This document shows, piece by piece, positions 1 through 9,392 of a stretch of DNA of 64,000 nt; within the stretch, counting starts at the first letter, position 1; each line of letters opens with the position of its first letter. Origin of the DNA: Nocardioides currus (lineage in GTDB: Bacteria > Actinomycetota > Actinomycetes > Propionibacteriales > Nocardioidaceae). The stretch lies in assembly GCF_003057875.1 (NCBI RefSeq), contig NZ_PYXZ01000002.1:248254-312253 (forward strand), read 5' to 3'. The position numbers were made by a program, and so were the translations under genes. The notes beneath the pieces are model-generated. The model saw only the letters and a program-made list of their open reading frames with translations, did no database searches and was not told the origin of the DNA.

Positions 1-552
1 GTACAGCACGAGGTCGAAGAGTCGGGCGCCCTCGGCCATGGCGTCGGCCCGCGTGGGGTACGCCGCCCGCAGCACCTGCGCCACTTCGTGGGCCGTCGTG
101 CCGGGTGTCGCGTCCAGCCGGCCCCGCTCGACCTGCCGCGCGGCGAGCGCGCGGAACCCGTGGACCAGGGCATCGGAGGGCCGCTCCTCGGCCAGCGCCC
201 GCTCGGCCCGCTCGCGCCACTCCCGCGCGGTGACCGCCGCGTCGGGCAGGAGCGCCTCCGCGCCGTCGCGACGGCCCGGCGCGGTCCGCGCGCGGGTGGC
301 CAGCCAGATCAGGGCGACGACCAGCGCGAACCCGACCGCCATGGCGGCGAGGGCCGACAGCGGGGGAGCGGTGGAGGCGGCGTCCAGGACGTCGCCGACG
401 CGGCGGACCAGCCAGTCGATCAGGCGCTGGAGCAGGTCGTCGCGGTGGTAGGCGGGGTCGACGAGCTCGCGGCGCAGCAGGTCGCGGCCCTCGTCCGGGG
501 TCGGGACGAGGGGAGGGTCGAGCAGCGATCCGTGCGGCGAGGCCCACCTCAC
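1..552 (-). CDS. DUF4129 domain-containing membrane protein (3' part cut by window edge)
   Basis: The frame stays open from a GTG at 552 to base 1, giving the first 184 residues; the C-terminus lies outside the window. The chain begins MRWASPHGSLLDPPLVP, has one hydrophobic segment at about residues 62-80, and then a basic stretch followed by an EWRERAERALAEERPSDAL-type helical region, the usual look of DUF4129. In actinobacteria DUF4129 proteins often sit beside MoxR ATPase, DUF58 and transglutaminase genes in envelope-related operons; the function is unknown. Its GTG overlaps the TGA of the upstream membrane gene (GTGA), so the two are probably co-translated. Confidence 0.8.
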   Translation of the reverse strand, partial: MRWASPHGSLLDPPLVPTPDEGRDLLRRELVDPAYHRDDLLQRLIDWLVRRVGDVLDAASTAPPLSALAAMAVGFALVVALIWLATRARTAPGRRDGAEALLPDAAVTAREWRERAERALAEERPSDALVHGFRALAARQVERGRLDATPGTTAHEVAQVLRAAYPTRADAMAEGARLFDLVLY

Positions 553-1655
553 GAGCGCGTCAGCCCTGCCCGCTCCATCAGGACCACGTCGAAGGCCTCC
601 TTGCGCATCCGCAGGTCGACGTACTGCAGCGTGGCGACCGAGGTCGTGAACGGCGCGACGAAGGCAGCGGTGATGACCGAGGCGAGCGCCTGCCCGACCA
701 CGAGGAGGTAGACGCCGGCCTCGCCGGGCACGCCGAGGATCACGCCCTGGCTCAGCAGGCTCACCGGCATGGAGAGCATCGAGCCCGCGACCTGGGCGAT
801 CACGAAGGTGAGCAGGCCGATGCCGAAGGTGCGCCAGAACGCCCGGCGCGTGAGGCGGTTGCCGCGCGCGATCGCGGCGAAGACCCCGATCGGCTCGAGC
901 ATCAGCGCCGGCACGGGCAGGTAGTAGACACGCACCCAGAACCACAGCATCACGGCGATGAAGGCCGGCACGCTGACCAGGCCGTAGACCAGCGGCCCCT
1001 GCCAGCCGGACGCGGTCACGGCGACCAGCACCCACGACAGGACGTAGAGCGTGATCAGCACGGTGGTGGCCAGCCCGAGCAGGAAGGTCAGCCCGATCAG
1101 CCGCCACCGCTTGCCGCGGGTGGCGGCCCACGCCTGCCCGAGGGAGAGCTGGTGGCCGATGGCCGCGGCGGCCACGACGTGGGCGATCATCCCGCCGACG
1201 AGGATCAGGCCGATCCCCTGCAGGACGCTGCCGAGTGCCAGCGACCCGAAGACGCCCGCGATCCCGGCGACGTCCTCGCCGGTGACGGCCAGCGGCTCGT
1301 CGCTGGGGGAGGCCGTGGCGAGGTCGCCGGTCAGCGACAGGTCGAGCACCGCGCCGAGGAGGGCGGTGACGAGCACCGGGATCGCCATCGCGACCGCGGC
1401 CACCAGCACCGCCGAGCCGACGGTGGCGCGCGGGTTGAACCGGATGATCTTGAACGCCGCGTCGTACATGTCGCCCAGGCCGAGCGGGCGCAGCGGGATG
1501 GCGCCCGGCTTGTGGGCGCTCAGCTGCGGGGCGGGGACGTACGGCGCGGGCTGCCCGACCTGGCCCACGGGTCCGGGCTGGGCGGCCCAGGGCTGCGTCG
1601 GCGGGCCGGGCGGAGGCGCGCTCCAGCCGGGTGGCGGTGGCTGCTGCTCCGACAA
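549..1655 (-). CDS. Glycerophosphoryl diester phosphodiesterase membrane-domain protein
   Basis: 368 residues from a TTG at 1655, chosen because a G-rich ribosome site lies just upstream and the protein then starts MSEQQPPPPGW; the longer open frame upstream overlaps the divergent hydrolase and looks non-coding. Residues 1-50 are Pro/Gln/Gly-rich and probably cytoplasmic. A LRPLGLGDMYDAAFKIIRFNP signature follows, typical of the GPDPase membrane domain, then about six hydrophobic segments. No phosphodiesterase catalytic domain is attached, so this is a membrane-domain-only protein of unknown role. It overlaps the DUF4129 gene by four bases and likely forms an operon with it. Confidence 0.8.
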   Translation of the reverse strand: MSEQQPPPPGWSAPPPGPPTQPWAAQPGPVGQVGQPAPYVPAPQLSAHKPGAIPLRPLGLGDMYDAAFKIIRFNPRATVGSAVLVAAVAMAIPVLVTALLGAVLDLSLTGDLATASPSDEPLAVTGEDVAGIAGVFGSLALGSVLQGIGLILVGGMIAHVVAAAAIGHQLSLGQAWAATRGKRWRLIGLTFLLGLATTVLITLYVLSWVLVAVTASGWQGPLVYGLVSVPAFIAVMLWFWVRVYYLPVPALMLEPIGVFAAIARGNRLTRRAFWRTFGIGLLTFVIAQVAGSMLSMPVSLLSQGVILGVPGEAGVYLLVVGQALASVITAAFVAPFTTSVATLQYVDLRMRKEAFDVVLMERAGLTRS

Positions 1656-1689
1656 GACGTCCCCCCAGGAAGTTGCGTGGGGCGCAATC

Positions 1690-1718
1690 CTGTCAGGTCG
1701 TCCCCGGCGCCATACCCT
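1690..1718 (+). promoter_or_regulatory. Promoter of the lipoprotein hydrolase, leaderless type
   Basis: CTGTCA (1690-1695), a 17-base spacer and TACCCT (1713-1718) resemble a SigA promoter. The -10 box ends seven bases before the ATG at 1726, so transcription would begin at the start codon itself. No ribosome site is visible, consistent with a leaderless mRNA. Confidence 0.55.
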
Positions 1719-1725
1719 GTACGCC

Positions 1726-2550
1726 ATGAAGGCGACGGGGGCACGGCGCTGGGTGGCGCCGCTGACCGTCCTCACCCTGCTCGCCCTGCTCGCGCTGGCC
1801 GGCTGCTCGAGCGACGACCCGGACGCGGCGGAGCCGACCGCCGGCGCCTCCGCGGTCGACTCCGAGGCGGCGGTCGACCCCGAGCAGGCGGTGCGCGACG
1901 AGTGCCTCTCGCAGGTCCCGCCCGACGCGCAGATCCGTCCGATGACGCTCGAGGGCGCCACCGACGGCAGCCTCCAGGCGCTGCTCTTCCCCAGCAGCGG
2001 CACCCGCGTCGCCCTCGTCCTGCTGCCCGAGGTCAGCGGCGGCGTGTGCGGCTGGGGCCGTTTCGCCGCGGCCGCCGCCGGGCTCGGATTCAGCTCGGTC
2101 GTGGTCGCTCCCTGCCTGTACGGCGAGTCGACCTGCTCCGACGCGGGCGACGTCGATCCGCTCAACGAGGTCGCCCCGGCGATCGAGGCGGCGCGGACGG
2201 AGCTCGGAGCTGAGCGGGTGGCGCTGGTCGGGACGTCGATGGGCGGCTCCCTCACGGTGATCGCCGCGGCCGCCGGCGCGGACGCCGACACGTGGATCGA
2301 CGTGTCCGGGCCGGCGGCGTGGGAGGGGACCGGCCTGCTCGGGCTTGCCCCGGACCTGCCCGCCGGGGGACTGGTCGTGATGGCGAGGTCGGACGGCGAC
2401 GCGGCGTACGCCTCCGCGCAGCGCCTGGCGAAGCGCTCCGGAGCCCGCTTCCTCGACGGCGGCAGCGGCCACGGCTACGAGCTGCTCACCGACCTCGACG
2501 GCAAGGTCTCCCGTGTCGGACGGGCCGTCCTGGCCCACGCGAAGGGCTGA
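1726..2550 (+). CDS. Lipoprotein alpha/beta hydrolase
   Basis: 274 residues. The N-terminus has basic residues, a hydrophobic core (VLTLLALLALA) and a lipobox LAGC, so the mature protein is probably a diacylglyceryl-anchored surface lipoprotein. After an acidic linker the fold reads as alpha/beta hydrolase: a GTSMGG nucleophile elbow (GxSxG, Ser near residue 174) and a GSGHGYELL segment near the C-terminus that can supply the catalytic His. The substrate cannot be told from sequence. It is transcribed alone, divergent from the membrane gene and upstream of the S10 operon leader. Confidence 0.8.
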   Translation: MKATGARRWVAPLTVLTLLALLALAGCSSDDPDAAEPTAGASAVDSEAAVDPEQAVRDECLSQVPPDAQIRPMTLEGATDGSLQALLFPSSGTRVALVLLPEVSGGVCGWGRFAAAAAGLGFSSVVVAPCLYGESTCSDAGDVDPLNEVAPAIEAARTELGAERVALVGTSMGGSLTVIAAAAGADADTWIDVSGPAAWEGTGLLGLAPDLPAGGLVVMARSDGDAAYASAQRLAKRSGARFLDGGSGHGYELLTDLDGKVSRVGRAVLAHAKG

Positions 2551-2953
2551 TCCGGCGCCCGGTCATTCCGATTTGGCGCGTGCCGTGATGTCTGCCAAGA
2601 TAGTCCGGTTGCTCCGGCGGGTCGCTCTCGTGCGACTGGCGGAGTGTGGCAGCACTTGACTTCTGAATCGCGTCTCCGAGATCGATTGAGTGGTTGCGTG
2701 CGCCGCACCTCACCAGTGGACGAGGCGGAGACCCGATCAGCCCGACGAACCCGTCGGGTGCCCCTCACAACAACACATCGAGATCCTGGTCCTGTGCCGT
2801 GCGAAACAGCGCGACACGCCCGACCGCGGGGGTCGGTGGTGAGAGGCGGATGCACGGGCGGTGCGGACTCACCCGAGGACGTGTCGTGAACCAGACCAGA
2901 ACGCGGTACGACCCCAGTGGGGCGTACGAGATCGATAAGGACGAGAGAGACCT
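2551..2953 (+). promoter_or_regulatory. S10 operon promoter and 5' leader
   Basis: This 403-base gap holds no convincing gene. A possible promoter is TTTGGC (2572-2577), 18 bases, CAAGAT (2596-2601). A TTGACT at 2656-2661 has no good partner. Two leader hairpins are visible: CCCGACG/CGTCGGG (2741-2758, four-base loop) and a longer one at 2906-2927 in which GTACG-A-CCCC pairs with GGGG-CGTAC around AGT, one base bulged. The second ends about 17 bases before the GAGAGA ribosome site of rpsJ. The S10 leader of E. coli is a site of L4 autoregulation, but no homology to that leader is evident. Confidence 0.45.
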
Positions 2954-3262
2954 ATGGCGGGACAGAAGATCCGCATCAGGCTCAAGGCCTATGACCACGA
3001 GGTGATCGACACCTCGGCGCGCAAGATCGTGGACACCGTCACCCGCACGGGTGCCAAGGTCGCCGGCCCCGTGCCGCTGCCGACCGAGAAGAACGTGTTC
3101 TGCGTCATCCGCTCGCCCCACAAGTACAAGGACTCGCGCGAGCACTTCGAGATGCGCACGCACAAGCGCCTCATCGACATCATCGACCCCACGCCGAAGA
3201 CCGTCGACTCGCTCATGCGCCTCGACCTGCCTGCCGGTGTCGACATCGAGATCAAGCTCTGA
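2954..3262 (+). CDS. rpsJ: 30S ribosomal protein S10
   Basis: 102 residues, full length, beginning [15 protein letters not shown] and ending GVDIEIKL, as in all bacterial S10. The protein sits in the 30S head; with NusB it also joins transcription antitermination complexes. It is the first gene of the S10 operon. A GAGAGA ribosome site lies six bases before the ATG, and L3 follows after eight bases. Confidence 0.99.
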   Translation: MAGQKIRIRLKAYDHEVIDTSARKIVDTVTRTGAKVAGPVPLPTEKNVFCVIRSPHKYKDSREHFEMRTHKRLIDIIDPTPKTVDSLMRLDLPAGVDIEIKL

Positions 3263-3270
3263 GGTCTGAT

Positions 3271-3933
3271 ATGAGCACTTTCGAACGCAATGTGAAGGGC
3301 CTGCTGGGCACCAAGCTCGGCATGACCCAGTTCTGGGACGAGAACAACCAGGTCGTCCCCGTCACCGTGATCGCGGCCTCGACCAACGTCGTGACCCAGG
3401 TCCGCCAGCCCGAGATCGATGGCTACAACGCCATCCAGGTCGGCTTCGGCGAGATCGAGGCACGCAAGGTCAACCAGCCCGACGCCGGTCACTTCGCCAA
3501 GGCCGGCGTGACGCCGCGCCGCCACCTGGTGGAGATCCGCACCGCCGACGCCGCGTCCTACTCCATCGGCCAGGAGCTCAGCCCCGAGCTGTTCACCGCC
3601 GGTGAGGAGATCGACGTGACCGGCACCAGCAAGGGCAAGGGCTTCGCCGGTGTCATGAAGCGCCACGGCTTCGCCGGTGTCAGCGCCTCGCACGGTGCCC
3701 ACCGCAACCACCGCAAGCCCGGCTCCATCGGCGCCTGCGCCACGCCGGGTCGTGTCTTCAAGGGCACCCGCATGGCTGGTCGCATGGGTAGCGAGACGGT
3801 CACCACGCAGAACGTGACGGTGCACGCCATCGACGCCGACAAGGGCCTGATCCTCCTCAAGGGTGCCGTTCCCGGCCCCAAGGGTGGTCTCGTGGTCCTG
3901 CGCTCGGCCGCCAAGAAGACGCAGGAGGCCTGA
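3271..3933 (+). CDS. rplC: 50S ribosomal protein L3
   Basis: 220 residues. It shows the L3 hallmarks [10 protein letters not shown] near the start and [16 protein letters not shown] in the loop that reaches towards the peptidyl-transferase centre; L3 is one of the two proteins that nucleate 50S assembly. A GAGG ribosome site precedes the ATG and only two bases separate it from rplD. Confidence 0.99.
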   Translation: MSTFERNVKGLLGTKLGMTQFWDENNQVVPVTVIAASTNVVTQVRQPEIDGYNAIQVGFGEIEARKVNQPDAGHFAKAGVTPRRHLVEIRTADAASYSIGQELSPELFTAGEEIDVTGTSKGKGFAGVMKRHGFAGVSASHGAHRNHRKPGSIGACATPGRVFKGTRMAGRMGSETVTTQNVTVHAIDADKGLILLKGAVPGPKGGLVVLRSAAKKTQEA

Positions 3934-3935
3934 GC

Positions 3936-4889
3936 ATGGCTACCAAGACTGTCAAGGTTGACTTCCCCGCCGAGATCTTCGACGTCGAGCTCAACGTCCC
4001 GCTGATCCACCAGGTCGTCGTCGCGCAGCAGGCTGCTGCTCGTCAGGGCACCCACTCCACCAAGCGTCGCGGCGAGGTCCGCGGTGGTGGACGCAAGCCC
4101 TACAAGCAGAAGGGCACCGGTCGCGCCCGCCAGGGCTCGACCCGCGCGCCGCAGTTCGCCGGTGGTGGCGTCGTGCACGGCCCCAAGCCGCGCGACTACA
4201 GCGAGCGGACCCCCAAGAAGATGAAGGCCGCCGCCCTGCGCGGTGCCCTCTCCGACCGGGCCCGCAACGAGCGCATCCACGTCGTCGACGGCCTCATCTC
4301 CGGCGACAAGCCGTCCACCAAGACGGCCCTCGCCGCGCTGACCGCCCTCAGCGACCGCGTCCGCTTCCTGGTCGTGCTCGAGCGCAGCGACGCCATCACC
4401 TGGCTCTCGCTGCGCAACGCGCCGCAGGTGCACATCGTGGCTGTCGACCAGCTCAACACCTACGACGTGCTCGCCAGCGACGACGTGGTCTTCACGCAGG
4501 GTTCCTACGACGCCTTCGTCAGCGGCACCGCGGCCACGGCCAGCGCCCGCAAGGTCGCCGTCGTGGAGACCGGGACCGCCGCGCCGGCCACCGAGACCTC
4601 CACCGAGGTCAAGGGCTTCGCCGCCGTGCCCGCCGAGGACGCCGCGACCGAGACCGACACGACCGACGAGGCCCCGGCCCTGCCGAAGGGTGCCAAGGCG
4701 CCCCTCAAGAGCGGCAACGCTCCCAAGGGCTACGAGATCAAGGGCAACTCCGACTCGGGGCTCTACCACGAGCCGGACGGCCAGTGGTACGCCGCCACCG
4801 AGGCCGAGTTCTGGTTCAAGAGCGCCGAGGACGCGGAGGCCGCTGGCTTCACGCGTGCCGGCGGTGCCGCCAAGGAGGACGACAAGTGA
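3936..4889 (+). CDS. rplD: 50S ribosomal protein L4 with C-terminal extra domain
   Basis: 317 residues, about 100 more than a usual L4. Residues 1 to about 212 are ordinary L4, including the exit-tunnel loop rich in Gly/Arg/Lys ([16 protein letters not shown]). Residues 213-262 form an acidic Ala/Glu/Thr linker. Residues 265-306 form a compact aromatic module: G270-N271-S272, Y277-H278-x-P280, then [11 protein letters not shown] and [10 protein letters not shown] believe this matches the small module called the sunset domain in protein-family models, but cannot search. The fusion is in frame and the stop overlaps the GTG of rplW, so it is not an assembly artefact at the gene end. In E. coli L4 represses its own operon. 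Confidence 0.97.
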   Translation: MATKTVKVDFPAEIFDVELNVPLIHQVVVAQQAAARQGTHSTKRRGEVRGGGRKPYKQKGTGRARQGSTRAPQFAGGGVVHGPKPRDYSERTPKKMKAAALRGALSDRARNERIHVVDGLISGDKPSTKTALAALTALSDRVRFLVVLERSDAITWLSLRNAPQVHIVAVDQLNTYDVLASDDVVFTQGSYDAFVSGTAATASARKVAVVETGTAAPATETSTEVKGFAAVPAEDAATETDTTDEAPALPKGAKAPLKSGNAPKGYEIKGNSDSGLYHEPDGQWYAATEAEFWFKSAEDAEAAGFTRAGGAAKEDDK

Positions 4890-5191
4890 GCACCCTGCAC
4901 AAGGACCACCGCGACATCCTGATCGCGCCGGTCGTCTCCGAGAAGAGCTACAGCCTCCTGGACGCGAACAAGTACACGTTCATCGTGCGCCCGGACGCCA
5001 ACAAGACCGAGATCAAGATCGCGGTCGAGAAGATCTTCGACGTCAAGGTGACCGCGGTCAACACGATCAACCGCCAGGGCAAGACGCGTCGTACGCGCAC
5101 CGGCCTCGGCAAGCGTGCCAACACCAAGCGCGCCATCGTCAGCCTCGCTGAGGGTCACCGCATCGACATCTTCGGAGGTCCGGTCTCCTGA
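4886..5191 (+). CDS. rplW: 50S ribosomal protein L23
   Basis: 101 residues from a GTG at 4886 whose first bases overlap the rplD TGA (GTGA); the longer open frame upstream runs inside rplD and is rejected. The chain starts [20 protein letters not shown], the standard L23 opening. L23 lines the polypeptide exit and is the docking site for trigger factor and the signal recognition particle. Confidence 0.98.
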   Translation: MSTLHKDHRDILIAPVVSEKSYSLLDANKYTFIVRPDANKTEIKIAVEKIFDVKVTAVNTINRQGKTRRTRTGLGKRANTKRAIVSLAEGHRIDIFGGPVS

Positions 5192-5215
5192 CCGGACCAT
5201 CGATAAGGAACTGAT

Positions 5216-6052
5216 ATGGCTATCCGCAAGTACAAGCCGACCACCCCGGGCCGTCGTGGCTCCTCGGTGGCCGACTTCGTCGAGATCACCCGGACCACGC
5301 CCGAGAAGTCGCTGACGCGCCCGCTGCCCAAGAACGGCGGCCGCAACAACCAGGGCCGCATCACCACCCGGCACAAGGGTGGCGGTCACAAGCGTGCCTA
5401 CCGCATCATCGACTTCCGTCGCTACGACAAGGACGGCGTGCCGGCCAAGGTCGCTCACATCGAGTACGACCCCAACCGCACCGCGCGCATCGCGCTGCTG
5501 CACTACGTCGACGGCGAGAAGCGCTACATCGTGGCGCCCAAGGGCCTGACCCAGGGCACCCCGGTCGAGTCCGGCCCCAACGCCGACATCAAGCCCGGCA
5601 ACAACCTGCCCCTGCGCAACATCCCGGTCGGTACCACCATCCACTGCGTGGAGCTGCGTCCGGGCGGCGGCGCGAAGATCGCCCGCTCGGCCGGCAACTC
5701 GGCCCAGCTGGTGGCCCGTGAGGGCAGCCGCGCCACGCTGCGCATGCCCTCGGGCGAGATGCGCTTCGTCGACGTGCGCTGCCGCGCGACGATCGGCGAG
5801 GTCGGCAACGCCGAGCAGTCCAACATCAACTGGGGCAAGGCCGGCCGCATGCGGTGGAAGGGCGTTCGCCCGACCGTCCGCGGTGTCGTCATGAACCCGG
5901 TCGACCACCCGCACGGTGGTGGTGAGGGCAAGACGTCCGGTGGTCGTCACCCCGTCTCGCCCTGGGGTCAGAAGGAAGGCCGCACGCGCAAGCGCAAGGC
6001 GTCCGACTCCCAGATCATCCGTCGTCGCAAGTCCGGCAAGGGTAGGAAGTAA
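5216..6052 (+). CDS. rplB: 50S ribosomal protein L2
   Basis: 278 residues, full length. The conserved [13 protein letters not shown] loop near the C-terminus carries the histidine implicated in peptidyl-transferase activity, and the KPTTPGRR start is typical. L2 is needed for subunit association. A 24-base gap with a GATAAGGA ribosome site separates it from rplW. Confidence 0.99.
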   Translation: MAIRKYKPTTPGRRGSSVADFVEITRTTPEKSLTRPLPKNGGRNNQGRITTRHKGGGHKRAYRIIDFRRYDKDGVPAKVAHIEYDPNRTARIALLHYVDGEKRYIVAPKGLTQGTPVESGPNADIKPGNNLPLRNIPVGTTIHCVELRPGGGAKIARSAGNSAQLVAREGSRATLRMPSGEMRFVDVRCRATIGEVGNAEQSNINWGKAGRMRWKGVRPTVRGVVMNPVDHPHGGGEGKTSGGRHPVSPWGQKEGRTRKRKASDSQIIRRRKSGKGRK

Positions 6053-6057
6053 CCGCT

Positions 6058-6339
6058 ATGCCTCGCAGCCTGAAGAAGGGCCCCTTCATCGACGACCACC
6101 TTCAGAAGAAGGTGGACGCCGAGAACGCGAAGGGCAGCCACAACGTCATCAAGACCTGGTCGCGCCGGTCGATGATCGTGCCCGACATGATCGGTCACAC
6201 CATCGCCGTGCACGACGGTCGCAAGCACGTTCCCGTGTTCGTCACCGACTCGATGGTCGGTCACAAGCTCGGTGAGTTCGCACCGACCCGCACCTACAAG
6301 GGTCACGTCAAGGAAGACCGGAAGGGGAAGCGTCGATGA
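6058..6339 (+). CDS. rpsS: 30S ribosomal protein S19
   Basis: 93 residues starting [15 protein letters not shown], the invariant S19 opening. In the 30S head it pairs with S13 and contacts the A-site finger. It lies five bases after rplB and its TGA overlaps the ATG of rplV. Confidence 0.99.
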   Translation: MPRSLKKGPFIDDHLQKKVDAENAKGSHNVIKTWSRRSMIVPDMIGHTIAVHDGRKHVPVFVTDSMVGHKLGEFAPTRTYKGHVKEDRKGKRR

Positions 6340-6764
6340 GCGTCACCGAGCGCCAGCGCACGAGCGCCCGCCGCGAGACCCTGCTGGGTGACCAGCCCGG
6401 TGCCTTCGCGAGCGCCCGCTTCGTCCGCATCACTCCCATGAAGGCTCGCCGTGTCGTGGACATGGTCCGCGGCCTTCCCGTCGACGAGGCCCTGGCCCTG
6501 CTGCAGTTCGCGCCGCAGGCCGCCTCCGAGACCGTCTACAAGGTGCTGGAGAGCGCCGTCGCCAACGCCGAGACCACCGAGGGCCTGCCCACGAGCGACC
6601 TCGTCGTCTCCGTCGCGATGGTCGACGAGGGCCCGACGATGAAGCGTTGGCGTCCGCGTGCGCAGGGTCGTGCGACCCGCATCAACAAGCGCACCAGCCA
6701 CATCACGCTCGTGGTGCAGCCGGCCGAGGCCGTCGCTGCCAAGAAGAACGGAAGGGGTGCCTGA
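6336..6764 (+). CDS. rplV: 50S ribosomal protein L22
   Basis: 142 residues. The beta-hairpin region [15 protein letters not shown] is the loop that enters the exit tunnel and where macrolide-resistance changes map in other bacteria; nothing unusual is seen there. A 25-residue N-terminal extension ([20 protein letters not shown]) and a short basic tail are normal for actinobacteria. ATGA overlap with rpsS; TGATG overlap with rpsC. Confidence 0.99.
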   Translation: MSVTERQRTSARRETLLGDQPGAFASARFVRITPMKARRVVDMVRGLPVDEALALLQFAPQAASETVYKVLESAVANAETTEGLPTSDLVVSVAMVDEGPTMKRWRPRAQGRATRINKRTSHITLVVQPAEAVAAKKNGRGA

Positions 6765-7609
6765 TGGGCCAGAAGATCAACCCGAACGGGTTCCGCCTGG
6801 GCATCTCGACCGACCACAAGAGCCGTTGGTACGCCGACAAGCTCTACAAGTCGTACGTCGGTGAGGACGTCGCGATCCGTCGCCTGCTCTCCAAGGGCAT
6901 GGAGCGGGCCGGCATCTCCAAGGTCGAGATCGAGCGCACCCGTGACCGCGTCCGCGTGGACATCCACACGGCGCGTCCCGGCATCGTCATCGGTCGCCGT
7001 GGCGCCGAGGCCGACCGCATCCGCGGCGAGCTCGAGAAGCTCACCGGCAAGCAGGTCCAGCTGAACATCCTCGAGGTCAAGAACCCCGAGATCGACGCCC
7101 AGCTCGTCGCCCAGGGAGTTGCCGAGCAGCTCTCCGGTCGCGTGCAGTTCCGTCGCGCGATGAAGAAGGCCATGCAGACCTCGATGCGCTCGGGTGCCAA
7201 GGGCATCCGGATCCAGTGCTCGGGTCGACTCAACGGCGCCGAGATGTCGCGCACCGAGTTCTACCGCGAGGGTCGCGTCCCGCTGCACACGCTGCGTGCC
7301 GACATCGACTACGGCTTCTACGAGGCCAAGACGACCTTCGGCCGCATCGGCGTGAAGGTCTGGATCTACAAGGGTGAGGTCGCCGGCACGCGTGCCGAGC
7401 GCCAGGCGCAGGCTGCTGCCCGCGCCGGTGCTCCGGGTCGCGGTGGCGCGGGCGGCCGTCCCACCCGTGGCGGCGAGCGTCCGAGCCGTGGCTCGCGCTC
7501 CGACCGCCCGGCCCGCTCCGACGCCCCCGCCGAGGCCGCTGCTCCCGCCGCGACCGACGCTCCGGCGGCGGGCGAGGCTGCCGTCGCCAGCACCGGACAG
7601 GAGGGCTGA
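6764..7609 (+). CDS. rpsC: 30S ribosomal protein S3 with long RG-rich tail
   Basis: 281 residues from the ATG at 6764 that overlaps the rplV stop by one base. The type 2 KH domain has its GxxG loop as [16 protein letters not shown], followed by the normal C-terminal domain. S3 lines the mRNA entry channel and has mRNA helicase activity with S4 and S5. Beyond about residue 215 the chain continues as a 65-residue low-complexity tail, first Gly/Arg-rich ([18 protein letters not shown]) and then Ala/Pro-rich. Tails of this kind are common in actinobacterial S3. Confidence 0.98.
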   Translation: MGQKINPNGFRLGISTDHKSRWYADKLYKSYVGEDVAIRRLLSKGMERAGISKVEIERTRDRVRVDIHTARPGIVIGRRGAEADRIRGELEKLTGKQVQLNILEVKNPEIDAQLVAQGVAEQLSGRVQFRRAMKKAMQTSMRSGAKGIRIQCSGRLNGAEMSRTEFYREGRVPLHTLRADIDYGFYEAKTTFGRIGVKVWIYKGEVAGTRAERQAQAAARAGAPGRGGAGGRPTRGGERPSRGSRSDRPARSDAPAEAAAPAATDAPAAGEAAVASTGQEG

Positions 7610-7614
7610 GACCC

Positions 7615-8034
7615 ATGTTGATGCCCCGTCGCGTCAAGCACCGCAAGCAGCACCACCCGAAGCGGACCGGTGCCGCCAAGGGCGGCACGAAGCTCGCCTT
7701 CGGTGACTTCGGCATCCAGGCGATCGAGGGTCACTACGTGACCAACCGACAGATCGAGTCGGCCCGTATCGCCATGACCCGTCACATCAAGCGAGGCGGA
7801 AAGGTCTGGATCAACATCTACCCGGACCGCCCGCTGACCAAGAAGCCGGCCGAGACCCGCATGGGTTCCGGCAAGGGCTCCCCCGAGTGGTGGGTGGCGA
7901 ACGTCAAGCCCGGCCGCGTCATGTTCGAGCTTTCCGGTGTGGACGAGGAGACCGCTCGCGAGGCCATGCGCCGCGCGATGCACAAGCTCCCCATGAAGTG
8001 CCGGTTCATTTCCCGCGAGGCAGGTGAATTCTGA
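7615..8034 (+). CDS. rplP: 50S ribosomal protein L16
   Basis: 139 residues beginning [17 protein letters not shown], with the conserved [12 protein letters not shown] segment that approaches the tRNA elbow near the peptidyl-transferase centre. It starts five bases after rpsC; its TGA overlaps the ATG of rpmC. Confidence 0.99.
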   Translation: MLMPRRVKHRKQHHPKRTGAAKGGTKLAFGDFGIQAIEGHYVTNRQIESARIAMTRHIKRGGKVWINIYPDRPLTKKPAETRMGSGKGSPEWWVANVKPGRVMFELSGVDEETAREAMRRAMHKLPMKCRFISREAGEF

Positions 8035-8282
8035 TGAGCAACAAGCTCAACGCCTTCGAGCTCGACGAGCTCAACGCAGTCGACCTCGAGTCGAAGCTGC
8101 GTGAGGCCAAGGAGGAGTTGTTCAACCTCCGCTTCCAGGCGGCCACCGGCCAGCTGGAGAGCCACGGTCGTCTGCGGACGGTCAAGAAGGACATCGCCCG
8201 GATCTACACCGTGGTGCGTGAGCGCGAGCTCGGTATCCGCAGCACCCCGGGAAGCACCGACACTGAAGAGGCCAGCGCATGA
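8034..8282 (+). CDS. rpmC: 50S ribosomal protein L29
   Basis: 82 residues, two long helices with the signature [23 protein letters not shown]29 sits next to L23 at the tunnel exit. It overlaps rplP by one base and rpsQ by four (ATGA), so translation is coupled through this stretch. Confidence 0.98.
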   Translation: MSNKLNAFELDELNAVDLESKLREAKEELFNLRFQAATGQLESHGRLRTVKKDIARIYTVVRERELGIRSTPGSTDTEEASA

Positions 8283-8563
8283 GCGACACCACTGAGACCA
8301 GCACGGACCAGAAGCGCAACCAGCGCAAGGTCCGCGAGGGCCTGGTCGTGAGCGACAAGATGGACAAGACCATCGTCGTCACGGTCGAGGACCGCGTGAA
8401 GCACGCCCTCTACGGCAAGGTCATGCGCAAGACCTCGCGCCTCAAGGCGCACGACGAGGCCAACGAGTGCGGCATCGGCGACCGGGTCCTGATCATGGAG
8501 ACCCGTCCGCTGTCGGCCACCAAGCGCTGGCGCCTCGTCGAGGTCCTCGAGAAGGCCAAGTGA
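8279..8563 (+). CDS. rpsQ: 30S ribosomal protein S17
   Basis: 94 residues with the OB-fold signature [16 protein letters not shown]. It is the last gene of the S10 operon. The 105 bases before rplN contain no clear promoter or terminator, so spc genes may be read through from here. Confidence 0.99.
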   Translation: MSDTTETSTDQKRNQRKVREGLVVSDKMDKTIVVTVEDRVKHALYGKVMRKTSRLKAHDEANECGIGDRVLIMETRPLSATKRWRLVEVLEKAK

Positions 8564-8668
8564 CCTGAGGCCTCGCCGCCTCTGAGCACCACCTCAACAC
8601 TTATCCGTTCGGCCAGGCTCGCGATCCGCTGAGATCGTGAGAACCAGCTCGACAACCAGGAGATATCA

Positions 8669-9037
8669 ATGATCCAGCAGGAGTCGCGACTCAAGGTCGC
8701 CGACAACACCGGTGCGAAGGAGATCCTCTGCATCCGTGTTCTCGGTGGCTCGGGCCGTCGCTACGCCGGCATCGGTGACGTCATCGTCGCCACCGTCAAG
8801 GACGCGATCCCCGGTGGCAACGTCAAGAAGGGCGACGTCGTCAAGGCCGTCATCGTGCGCACCGTCAAGGAGCGTCGCCGCGCCGACGGTTCCTACATCC
8901 GCTTCGACGAGAACGCCGCCGTCATCCTCAAGGCCGACGGCGAGCCGCGAGGCACCCGCATCTTCGGCCCGGTGGGCCGCGAGCTGCGCGAGAAGCGCTT
9001 CATGAAGATCATCTCGCTCGCCCCCGAGGTGCTGTGA
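8669..9037 (+). CDS. rplN: 50S ribosomal protein L14
   Basis: 122 residues, full length, opening [18 protein letters not shown] as expected. L14 forms an inter-subunit bridge and is the docking site for the silencing factor RsfS. A CCAGGAGA ribosome site precedes the ATG. First gene of the spc operon. Confidence 0.99.
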   Translation: MIQQESRLKVADNTGAKEILCIRVLGGSGRRYAGIGDVIVATVKDAIPGGNVKKGDVVKAVIVRTVKERRRADGSYIRFDENAAVILKADGEPRGTRIFGPVGRELREKRFMKIISLAPEVL

Positions 9038-9040
9038 GAG

Positions 9041-9391
9041 ATGGGTAAGGGCATGAACATCAAGAAGGGCGACACCGTCAAGGTGATCGCGGGCAAGGAC
9101 AAGGGCGCCGAGGGCAAGGTCATCTCGGTCCTCCGTGAGGAGGAGCGCGTGATCGTCGAGGGTGTCAACCGCATCAAGCGGCACACCAAGGCGGTCCAGG
9201 GCGGCAGCACCGGCGGCATCATCACCGCCGAGGCTCCCATCCACGTCAGCAACGTGATGCTGGTCGAGGGTGACGGCGTCACCCGCGTCGGCTTCCGTCG
9301 CGACGAGGTGACCAAGCGTCGCGCCGACGGTTCGACGTACTCCGCACAGCGCAGCGTTCGCGTCTCGCGCAAGACCGGTAAGGAGATCTGA
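9041..9391 (+). CDS. rplX: 50S ribosomal protein L24
   Basis: 116 residues with a KOW motif near the start ([20 protein letters not shown]). L24 is an assembly initiator that binds 23S rRNA. The ATG at 9041 ([10 protein letters not shown]) fits actinobacterial relatives; a second ATG at 9053 would shorten the chain by four residues. Only three bases follow the rplN stop. Confidence 0.97.
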   Translation: MGKGMNIKKGDTVKVIAGKDKGAEGKVISVLREEERVIVEGVNRIKRHTKAVQGGSTGGIITAEAPIHVSNVMLVEGDGVTRVGFRRDEVTKRRADGSTYSAQRSVRVSRKTGKEI

Positions 9392-9392
9392 G

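Noticed and set aside
1051..2550. Lipoprotein hydrolase starting far upstream at 1051
   Set aside because: The extra part overlaps the divergent membrane gene antisense; the ATG at 1726 gives a perfect lipoprotein signal and has a promoter at the right distance.
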